Assembly: GCA_937967425.1 (NCBI GenBank)
Contig: CALBST010000271.1
Coordinates: forward strand, 1 to 6,264
DNA from: an uncultured Caulobacteraceae bacterium
Lineage (GTDB): Bacteria > Pseudomonadota > Alphaproteobacteria > Caulobacterales > TH1-2
DNA length: 6,264 nt
Direction of reading: 5' to 3'
Under the pieces are notes generated by a model. The model searched no databases. It had not been told where the DNA came from and worked only from the letters and a program-made list of their open reading frames with translations. A program made the translations under genes and the position numbers. Shown one piece after another: positions 1 to 5,134 of this stretch. Every line of letters starts with the position of its first letter. Positions within the stretch are counted from its first letter, which is position 1.

Positions 1-281
1 CAATGGCTCTCCACATCGATCTTCTTGAGCATGACCATATCGTCATAGCCGCTGACGTCTTCGAACACGCGGTTGAGCTCGTCGGCGGGGTTTTCATCAT
101 AGCCGCGGAACCACTCGCGATACGCCTCGACCACGCGCTTCGGGGTGTCCTTCAAGCCTTCTCGGTCCGGATCGTCTCCGGCCCAGGCGATCAGCGTCTT
201 CACCGCTTCCATGGCGGCTTCGCGCGACGGTCGCTTCGCGGCCGCCTCAGCGGGCGAGCGCCACTTCAAAATCTCACTCAT
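1..281 (-). CDS. folE: GTP cyclohydrolase I, N-terminal part (cut by window edge)
   Basis: The enzyme converts GTP to 7,8-dihydroneopterin triphosphate, the first step of tetrahydrofolate (and pterin) synthesis in the cytosol. The gene reads leftward from an ATG at 281-279 and is open to the window edge, so only about 93 residues are visible. Family hallmarks are present in order: a helical segment ending in [15 protein letters not shown] (about residues 29-43), the TPKRVVEAY block (46-54), the [11 protein letters not shown] block (73-83) and the strand KKIDVESH (86-93). The next codon begins TG, as expected for the zinc-binding Cys of the family's CEHH motif, so the window ends exactly at the active site. 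An AAGGA sequence lies about 12 bases upstream of the ATG, a rather long spacing. The gene is divergent from cysS. Family assignment is strong; completeness of the C-terminal half cannot be judged. Confidence 0.93.
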   Translation of the reverse strand, partial: MSEILKWRSPAEAAAKRPSREAAMEAVKTLIAWAGDDPDREGLKDTPKRVVEAYREWFRGYDENPADELNRVFEDVSGYDDMVMLKKIDVESH

Positions 282-469
282 ACGGGGGCAGTGTCCTTAG
301 TCTGAGGGACGGAGGTCGAGCCGGGAGGGTTCCTCATGGAGCCTTGTACGGCCCAACTGGACACCCGGACTTAACGCCCGCCCGAAATTCACCCTCAGGC
401 GACGGGGTCCAACTCGGCCCCGCAAGAGATATGGAGTGTAGCACAAGTCGCCGCTAGAACCCACCCCGC
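282..469. other. folE-cysS divergent intergenic region
   Basis: This 188-bp stretch separates two divergently transcribed housekeeping genes and must hold the promoters of both. I find no convincing coding frame in it. The only recognisable element is the GCTAGAAC motif near the cysS end, listed separately. On the minus strand, TACACT (440-435) is a 4-of-6 match to a -10 hexamer that could serve folE, but no matching -35 is seen, so I do not claim it. Confidence 0.6.
432..467 (+). promoter_or_regulatory. Probable cysS promoter with Caulobacter-type -10
   Basis: GCTAGAAC at 453-460 fits exactly the -10 consensus GCTANAWC described for housekeeping promoters in Caulobacter. A -35 is poor: TGGAGT at 432-437 matches TTGACA at 3 of 6 places with a 17-base spacer. 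Transcription would be expected to begin around 466-468, only 2-4 bases before the cysS ATG at 470. The start codon also lacks any Shine-Dalgarno-like sequence (AACCCACCCCGC precedes it), so the two observations agree on a leaderless or nearly leaderless mRNA. The promoter and start site are inferred, not shown. Confidence 0.4.
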
Positions 470-1846
470 ATGAAAATCGAGCTAACCAACACGTTGACGC
501 GGCGAAAAGAGCCGTTTGCGCCGGCCGACCCAGCGCGGGTGACGATGTATGTCTGCGGACCTACCGTCTATAACACCGCCCACATCGGCAATGCGCGCCC
601 GCCCGTGGTGTTCGACACGCTGTTTCGCCTGCTGCGGCACGTCTATGGCGAGAAGGCGGTGATCTACGCCCGCAACTACACCGACATCGACGACAAGATC
701 ATCAATGCCTCGATCGAGCGCGGCGTGCCGATCGAAGCGATCACGCGCGCGGTCGAAGCGCAATACGAAGCCGACATGGGCGCGCTTAACGTCTTGACGC
801 CAACGCTGCGTCCGCGCGCCACCGAGAACGTGCCGGCGATGGTGGCCGTGATCGAAAAACTGATCGCCAAAGGCGCAGCCTATGTCGTCCCAAGCGGCGT
901 CTACTTCTCGGTCGCCGCCGACGAGGATTACGGCAAGCTCTCCGGGCGCAATCAGGACGATCTGAAGGCTGGCGCGCGGGTGGATGGCGAGGACGACAAA
1001 AGATCGCCGTCCGACTTCGCACTCTGGAAAACCAGCAAGCCCGGTGAGCCGTCATGGGATGCGCCGTTCGGCGCCGGCCGCCCTGGCTGGCACATCGAGT
1101 GCTCCGCCATGATCGAAGAAGAGCTCGGCTCGCCGATCGACATTCACGGCGGCGGCATTGATCTCATCTTCCCGCACCACGAAAACGAAATTGCCCAGAG
1201 CGAAAGTGCGCACGATCACCCATTAGCGCGGGTGTGGATGCACAACGGCTTCCTGACGATGGACAAAGAGAAGATGTCCAAGTCGATCGGCAATATCATC
1301 ACGCCACGCGAATTGCTGGAGCAGGGCTGGCAGGGCGAAACGATCCGCTGGGCGCTGCTCTCCGCGCACTATCGCGCGCCGCTCGATTGGAGCGATGATC
1401 TGCTGAAGCAAGCGCAAGCGAGCCTCGATAGGCTCTACGGCGCCGTGCTGCGGTTGAAGGATGTTCAGGCTGCTCCGGTTGAAGCGCCTGCGGCGATCGT
1501 CGAGGCGCTCGCGGACGATCTCAACACGCCAGCCGCTATCGCTGAACTCTCAGCGCTCGCGACCGCAGCCAATATCGCCAAGAAGCCGGCTGATCAGGCG
1601 AAGGCGAAGGCCGAACTCCTCGCCGCCGCGCAGCTGTTCGGCATCCTGCAGAGCGACCCCGAACACTGGTTCCGCGCCAGCTTTGGCGATGAGGCGACGG
1701 AGATTGATCGCCTCGTCGCCGAGCGCGTCGCCGCCCGCGCCGCCAAGGACTACGCGCTCTCGGATAAGCTCCGCGACGATCTCGCCGCGCGCGGCGTCGA
1801 AGTCATGGACAGCGCCAGCGGCAGCACTTGGCGGCGGAAAGGCTAG
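470..1846 (+). CDS. cysS: Cysteinyl-tRNA synthetase
   Basis: Class I aminoacyl-tRNA synthetase that activates cysteine with ATP and loads it onto tRNA-Cys; a cytosolic, essential enzyme. It has 458 residues, close to the usual bacterial length. The catalytic Rossmann domain carries the HIGN form of the HIGH motif (38-41) and the KMSKS loop (268-272). Zinc ligands are visible at Cys29 (in YVCGPTVY), Cys211 (in WHIECSAM), His236 and Glu240 (in FPHHENE), with the spacing known from the E. coli enzyme. The family block RPRATENVPAM lies at 114-124. The anticodon-binding helical bundle follows DWSDDLLKQAQ (306-316), and the C-terminus ends in the typical basic GSTWRRKG. The ATG at 470 gives the expected N-terminus (MKIELTNTLTRR), although no ribosome binding site precedes it. 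The downstream small gene overlaps the TAG stop, so it is probably co-transcribed. No defect is seen. Confidence 0.98.
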   Translation: MKIELTNTLTRRKEPFAPADPARVTMYVCGPTVYNTAHIGNARPPVVFDTLFRLLRHVYGEKAVIYARNYTDIDDKIINASIERGVPIEAITRAVEAQYEADMGALNVLTPTLRPRATENVPAMVAVIEKLIAKGAAYVVPSGVYFSVAADEDYGKLSGRNQDDLKAGARVDGEDDKRSPSDFALWKTSKPGEPSWDAPFGAGRPGWHIECSAMIEEELGSPIDIHGGGIDLIFPHHENEIAQSESAHDHPLARVWMHNGFLTMDKEKMSKSIGNIITPRELLEQGWQGETIRWALLSAHYRAPLDWSDDLLKQAQASLDRLYGAVLRLKDVQAAPVEAPAAIVEALADDLNTPAAIAELSALATAANIAKKPADQAKAKAELLAAAQLFGILQSDPEHWFRASFGDEATEIDRLVAERVAARAAKDYALSDKLRDDLAARGVEVMDSASGSTWRRKG

Positions 1847-2163
1847 TGGAGCATCGGCTGCAACCCCTGCGCATTCCGATCGGTTGGAGTGTCGATCACA
1901 ACGATTTCCACGAAATCGATCAGGACGATGCCGACGCTTGGCATTGGTGGAAGGAGAGCCTGCTTCAGCTCAACCATGAGCGGCGCGGCCGTATGCTTGA
2001 TCTCGGTTGGTATCCGCCGGATGACGCCAGTGGCCGATATGTGCTGGTGATGCATGCCGGGGATTTCTCCGGACCGGAGCTTGAGCGTTTCGAGAGCCGG
2101 GATCGCACCGAAATTGTCGCGGAGATCGAGCGACTTGCCGCCGAAGTGAACAAGCGACCCTAG
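1846..2163 (+). CDS. Small Trp-rich protein of unknown function, coupled to cysS
   Basis: I do not recognise this 105-residue protein. The best start is GTG at 1846: it shares one base with the cysS stop (TAGTG), and GGAAAGG lies just upstream inside cysS. A TTG six codons earlier is open but less likely. The product is soluble and acidic, with no signal peptide or membrane segment. Visible blocks are IPIGWSVDHNDFHEID (about 11-26), AWHWWKESLLQL (31-42), a strand-rich core RMLDLGWYPPDDASGRYVLV (50-69) and a C-terminal helix that starts at EIVAEIERLAAEV. The GW...F.E.D...W and LDLGWYP...G.Y.L pattern looks like a compact alpha/beta domain. It recalls small single-domain immunity-like proteins, but that is only an impression and no toxin gene is nearby. 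The overlap with cysS suggests translational coupling, which need not mean shared function. Confidence 0.8.
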   Translation: MEHRLQPLRIPIGWSVDHNDFHEIDQDDADAWHWWKESLLQLNHERRGRMLDLGWYPPDDASGRYVLVMHAGDFSGPELERFESRDRTEIVAEIERLAAEVNKRP

Positions 2164-2177
2164 CTTTGCCCTGACTT

Positions 2178-2192
2178 CGCCCAAACTGGGCG
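2178..2192. repeat. Short hairpin between unknown gene and serpin gene
   Basis: CGCCC (2178-2182) and GGGCG (2188-2192) are perfectly complementary around the 5-base loop AAACT. It lies in the 60-bp gap between the Trp-rich gene and the serpin gene. No run of T follows, so it is not a classical intrinsic terminator. It could be an mRNA stabilising or processing element, or chance in GC-rich DNA. Confidence 0.3.
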
Positions 2193-2223
2193 CCCCAATG
2201 GCCTGCGAGGCAGGAGAGATGGC

Positions 2224-3462
2224 ATGGATCGCCGCGTGTTACTTTGGTCGGCCGGCGCTGCGGCGCTTGGCGCCTGCGTCAACGCCACGGGGGAAGCTGA
2301 TCCTCAGCCCGTGCCAGCGCCGCAACCTACGCCGCCGCCAGTGATGCCGCCCTTGCCTGACTCCTTCGACCTTGGCCTTTATCGTGCGCTCGCCGCACCC
2401 GGCGGCAATCAGTTCGTTTCGCCGTACAGCGTGCTTTCTGCGTTCGCGCTGCTTTATCCAGGGGCAGGCGGGCAAACCGCCGCCGAGATGTCCGCCACGT
2501 TCGGGTTCGACCCGAGCGTTGCGGCGCAAGTGGCGCAGACGCGCGCGCGGCGCGATGCAATCGAGGCGCAGCGCGGCGGCAGCGAATTTACGACGGCGAA
2601 CGCGGCTTGGGTTGAGCGCACCATGGCGTTGCGCGAGGCTTACGCGCGCACCATTCGTAACGAACTGGGCGCGACGATCGAGGCGGTGCCGTTCATCGCC
2701 AACCAGCGCGCAGCCTTACGCACCATCAATGCCTGGGCGGCGCGGGAGACCCGTGACCGGATACCGGAAATTCTCACGCAACAAGATCCGTCGCGGCGCC
2801 TGGTCTTGACCAACGCCGTGTATTTCAAAGGCAAATGGCAGCAGCAATTCTCCGCGAACGCCACCTATGACGGCGATTTCTTCGCCGAAGGCGGCGCCAC
2901 ACAGCGCGTTCGCCTCATGCAGAAGATCATGCGCACGCCGTACTACGCGGGTGAAGGCTTCCAGGCCGCCGAGTTCCTTTATGACGAAGGCGCGTTCTCG
3001 CTTGCGGTGTTCTTGCCGCGGGCCCGCAATGGCCTGGCGGCGTTCGAGCGCCAGTTGATGGGCGCAACGCTCGATCGTTGGCTTACGGATCTGGACAATG
3101 CGGAGCGCCCGCGCCTCGCCGTCACGCTGCCGAAAGTCGAAATGCGCACGGATTATGATCTCGTCCCGCAGCTGCAGGGCCTCGGATTGCAGCTTGCGTT
3201 CACGGACTCGGCGGACTTCTCCGGCGTTACCGAGCAGGAAGCGCTCGCGATTAGCGCGGTGATCCACAAGACCTTCCTGGCTATCGACGAAGAGGGCACG
3301 GAAGCTGCTGCCGTGACCGCCATCGACATGCGCGCGACGTCAGCGATGCCTGTGCCCGAAGCGCCGCCGATCGAGTTCAAGGCGGATCATCCGTTCTTCA
3401 TCGTGCTGCGCCACAAGCCGACGGGAACAAAATTGTTCATGGGACGCGTTGCGCAAATCTAG
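2224..3462 (+). CDS. Serpin-family protease inhibitor, predicted lipoprotein
   Basis: Serpins inhibit proteases by offering a reactive-centre loop that inserts into beta-sheet A after cleavage and traps the enzyme. This 412-residue protein starts with a lipoprotein signal (DRRVLLWSAGAAALGAC; lipobox LGAC, Cys18), followed by a Pro-rich tether (about 27-45) and a serpin domain of normal size (about 46-412). Family marks seen are FVSPYSVLSAFALL (64-77), NAVYFKGKW (197-205), the hinge EEGTEAAAVTA (356-366) and the C-terminal signature FKADHPFFIVLRH (385-397). The hinge has Gly at P15, Thr at P14 and small residues at P12-P10, as in inhibitory serpins. Counting from it puts the scissile bond at Thr372-Ser373. 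The residue after Cys18 is Val rather than Asp, favouring the outer membrane. AGGAG at 2212-2216 lies 7 bases before the ATG. The twin Arg could indicate Tat export. The target protease is unknown. Confidence 0.95.
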   Translation: MDRRVLLWSAGAAALGACVNATGEADPQPVPAPQPTPPPVMPPLPDSFDLGLYRALAAPGGNQFVSPYSVLSAFALLYPGAGGQTAAEMSATFGFDPSVAAQVAQTRARRDAIEAQRGGSEFTTANAAWVERTMALREAYARTIRNELGATIEAVPFIANQRAALRTINAWAARETRDRIPEILTQQDPSRRLVLTNAVYFKGKWQQQFSANATYDGDFFAEGGATQRVRLMQKIMRTPYYAGEGFQAAEFLYDEGAFSLAVFLPRARNGLAAFERQLMGATLDRWLTDLDNAERPRLAVTLPKVEMRTDYDLVPQLQGLGLQLAFTDSADFSGVTEQEALAISAVIHKTFLAIDEEGTEAAAVTAIDMRATSAMPVPEAPPIEFKADHPFFIVLRHKPTGTKLFMGRVAQI

Positions 3463-3487
3463 CATTCACAAAACTACTTGCCATTGC

Positions 3488-3528
3488 CGTCCGCGTGCGC
3501 CCCTATGCGGACGACGTTGAGGGACGTC
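3488..3528. repeat. Two adjoining inverted repeats between serpin and CARDB-like genes
   Basis: CGTCCGC (3488-3494) pairs with GCGGACG (3507-3513) around a 12-base loop. Directly next to it, GACGT (3513-3517) pairs with ACGTC (3524-3528) around TGAGGG. The two share one base, so only one could form fully. They occupy the 82-bp gap after the serpin stop. No T-tract follows, so this is at best a weak or Rho-assisted terminator. It might instead act on translation of the gene starting at 3545. Confidence 0.3.
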
Positions 3529-3544
3529 ATGGGGACTCCATCAC

Positions 3545-4102
3545 ATGCGCACCTTCGCCATCGCTCTCGTTTCTCTCTTTGCACTGGCCACGCCAGCTTT
3601 CGCCGCGTGCGACCTGACACCGACAATCGGCGCCGCTGCTGAAAAGCGCGAGGGGCAGGGCATCATGATCACGCTTGAGGTCAGAAACCTTGGCGACACG
3701 AATTGCCCAGGCACGCTCGAGGCGCCGGCGGGCGCCAGCTATATGGTCGACATCTTCCTGTCGACGGATCGCCTCGGGCCGTCGACTTGGGCCGTTTACA
3801 ATGCAACTTGGCGCGAGGACGTGTTGCTGCGTGGCGGCCGTGTTTCGCGTACCAACAGCGTCGGCCCCGGCGTCACGGTCCGTTACGGCGCGCCAAGTTA
3901 TGAGATCGGGCCGATGATTTTGCCGACCGGAGTTCCGCCTGGAGATTATTTCCTCTGCGCGGGAGTCGACATGGGCAATCGCGTTGCAGAATCGAACGAG
4001 CGCAACAACGTCGCTTGCAACCCGTTGCGCATTGTCCCGGCGCTCCGCATCGATCCGCGCCGTGGGTTGCCGCAACAGCGTTTGCCGCAAAATCCGGGCT
4101 GA
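3545..4102 (+). CDS. Secreted CARDB-like domain protein
   Basis: A 185-residue exported protein. A Sec signal peptide is clear: MR, a hydrophobic core FAIALVSLFALA, then TPAFA with likely cleavage before Ala21. The mature part reads as one immunoglobulin-like beta-sandwich of the CARDB type: it opens with CDLTPTIG (22-29), has ITLEVRNLGDTNC (42-54), VDIFLSTD (68-75) and GDYFLCAGVD (133-142), and closes with NRVAESNERNNVAC (145-158). The ESNE.NN ending is the best CARDB mark. Four Cys (22, 54, 138, 158) could form two disulfides in the periplasm. The tail is Pro/Gln-rich and includes a doubled LPQ, encoded by a 9-base direct repeat TTGCCGCAA at 4067-4075 and 4082-4090. CARDB domains are usually linked to adhesion or ligand binding on larger surface proteins; here the domain stands alone, so its role is unknown. 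The start has only a weak GGGGA upstream. Confidence 0.82.
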   Translation: MRTFAIALVSLFALATPAFAACDLTPTIGAAAEKREGQGIMITLEVRNLGDTNCPGTLEAPAGASYMVDIFLSTDRLGPSTWAVYNATWREDVLLRGGRVSRTNSVGPGVTVRYGAPSYEIGPMILPTGVPPGDYFLCAGVDMGNRVAESNERNNVACNPLRIVPALRIDPRRGLPQQRLPQNPG

Positions 4103-4117
4103 GGTGATTGGCGCCGC

Positions 4118-4591
4118 TCACGCCCGCTTCTTCTTCGCGCCGGTCCACACGACGCCAGGAAAGCCCTTCAGCGGTCCGAGCTTCTCGCCGAGATAGATCC
4201 ATTCCTGCATCTCATCGATGGCAATGTGATAGCGCGGCTCGCGGCCGACGCCGCTGGTGAAGAGCGCGCGCGGGACATTGATGTTCTGCTTGTTGCGCTG
4301 GAAGGCGACCGGCGATCCGCAAGTCGAGCAGAAGCTGCGTCTGCCGCCGCGCTCTTTGTCTTCATAGTGGGTGAGATTGTCTTCGCCCTGCACGAAGCGG
4401 AACTTGCTCGCCCATGTGCCGACATAGGTCGCGTAGGCGGCGCCGTGCGCGCGCCGCGTCGCCGGCGAATGATCGTGCCAGGCCCAGCGCGCCGGTACGC
4501 CGATCTCAACCACCACGGTTCCGCAAAGGCATTTGCCTTCGGCGCGCGTTGGGCCGGGCTTGCCGGTCTTGTCTGAAGTCTTCGCCGTCAT
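4118..4591 (-). CDS. GFA/Mss4-like zinc-fold protein without the catalytic Cys motif
   Basis: A 157-residue member of the glutathione-dependent formaldehyde-activating (GFA) superfamily. The structural zinc site is intact: CLCG (Cys21, Cys23) and CSTCGSP (Cys88, Cys91), with FRFVQGEDNLTHYED between (64-78). The central motif, normally CHCxxCRR, is here HDHSPATRR (39-47): all three Cys of the second, catalytic zinc site known from Paracoccus Gfa are replaced. The flanking RRAHGAAYATYVG is well preserved, so the protein is not simply decayed; I recall similar alphaproteobacterial homologues. It probably does not carry out the S-hydroxymethylglutathione reaction, and its true activity is unknown. 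The C-terminal block YHIAIDEMQEWIYLGEK (121-137) and PLKGFPGVVW (140-149) is typical of this subgroup. No signal peptide. It converges with the CARDB-like gene (15-bp gap) and diverges from the lipoprotein pair. The upstream Shine-Dalgarno sequence is weak. Confidence 0.88.
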   Translation of the reverse strand: MTAKTSDKTGKPGPTRAEGKCLCGTVVVEIGVPARWAWHDHSPATRRAHGAAYATYVGTWASKFRFVQGEDNLTHYEDKERGGRRSFCSTCGSPVAFQRNKQNINVPRALFTSGVGREPRYHIAIDEMQEWIYLGEKLGPLKGFPGVVWTGAKKKRA

Positions 4592-4599
4592 GGCGGCGT

Positions 4600-4628
4600 C
4601 TTATCACAGTGTGGGGCGCCGCCTTGAA
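4600..4628 (-). promoter_or_regulatory. Possible promoter of the GFA-like gene
   Basis: On the minus strand TTCAAG and GATAAG are separated by 17 bases, the latter matching TATAAT at 4 of 6 places. Transcription would start within a few bases of the ATG at 4591, in keeping with the poor ribosome binding site. The -35 match is weak (3 of 6). Low-confidence reading by eye. Confidence 0.2.
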
Positions 4629-4653
4629 GATGCCCGCCGCCCCGACTAAGCAA

Positions 4654-4664
4654 CCCCCTGGGGG
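4654..4664. repeat. CCCCCTGGGGG palindrome upstream of lipoprotein pair
   Basis: Five C and five G around one central T, lying 15 bases before the ATG at 4680 and just ahead of its Shine-Dalgarno sequence AGGGA (4668-4672). The one-base centre makes a tight RNA hairpin unlikely at full length, so a protein binding site is as plausible as an RNA structure. It may also be chance. Confidence 0.25.
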
Positions 4665-4679
4665 ATCAGGGAAAAACGC

Positions 4680-5129
4680 ATGCGGGTAATGGTGATTGCA
4701 CTGGTCGCGCTTTTGGGCGCCTGCGCCTCTGGCGGAGGCGGCGACGACGCGATCGATACCGGCTCGTCGCCATTTCCGGTCCAGCGCGGGCAAGCGCTCC
4801 CTCCGCCAACGGCTGAGAGCAGTTCGGCCCCGCCCGAAGGAACCGCAGCTGGCGGCGTCGATTTCGGCCAATGGCGTCAGGCCGATCCAGCGGCCTACGC
4901 ACCAGCCTTCCAATCCCAAATCCGCCAGCTTTTCGCCGGGCAGAGCGTGGCGGAACTCAAAGCCAGCCTCGAAGCCAACGGCTTTGCCTGCGAAAATGAG
5001 CGCCGGCTCGATTGCCGCATCGAAATCATGGAGCGCCAGTGCGCGTTTGACTGGTATGTTGTGCTGGAGCGCGGCGAACGCGAGCCGGTGGCCGGGTTCG
5101 ATCAGATGTGCCTCGGCGCGAACAGGTGA
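4680..5129 (+). CDS. Cysteine-containing lipoprotein, first of a paralogous pair
   Basis: I do not recognise the family. The 149-residue product has a short lipoprotein signal ending in the lipobox LGAC (Cys15), then a Gly/Ser/Pro-rich low-complexity linker to about residue 58. The globular part starts at VDFGQWRQAD (60-69), runs through the helix ELKASLEANGFAC (92-104) and contains CRIEIMERQCAFDWYVVL (112-129), ending with FDQMC (140-144). Four Cys follow the lipid anchor (104, 112, 121, 144), enough for two disulfides in the periplasm. ATG 4680 is preferred over the ATG three codons later because it leaves a signal peptide of workable length and AGGGA sits 7 bases upstream. Ala16 after the anchor Cys suggests outer-membrane sorting. 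Five bases separate it from the next gene, whose product shares the same Cys/Trp pattern, so the two form an operon. Confidence 0.85.
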   Translation: MRVMVIALVALLGACASGGGGDDAIDTGSSPFPVQRGQALPPPTAESSSAPPEGTAAGGVDFGQWRQADPAAYAPAFQSQIRQLFAGQSVAELKASLEANGFACENERRLDCRIEIMERQCAFDWYVVLERGEREPVAGFDQMCLGANR

Positions 5130-5134
5130 GAGAG

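Noticed and set aside
3..305. Plus-strand open frame of 100 codons at the left edge
   Set aside because: It is antisense to the clear folE N-terminus and has no recognisable protein features.
1461..1979. Plus-strand open frame of 172 codons across the end of cysS
   Set aside because: It lies in another frame of cysS, is Arg/Ser/Pro-rich in the way of out-of-frame GC-rich DNA, and conflicts with the well-supported cysS and downstream gene.
2164..2223. Intrinsic terminator after the Trp-rich gene
   Set aside because: A short GC stem exists, but no T-tract follows, so read-through into the serpin gene is as likely.
2716..3267. Minus-strand open frame of 183 codons inside the serpin gene
   Set aside because: It is antisense to conserved serpin sequence, with no ribosome binding site or family marks.
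3527..4090. Minus-strand open frame of 187 codons opposite the CARDB-like gene
   Set aside because: The plus strand has a signal peptide and domain motifs; the minus frame has none.
5108..5134. GTG at 5108 as an earlier start of the second lipoprotein
   Set aside because: It would put nine charged residues before the signal peptide and overlap the upstream gene; ATG 5135 has a good ribosome binding site.
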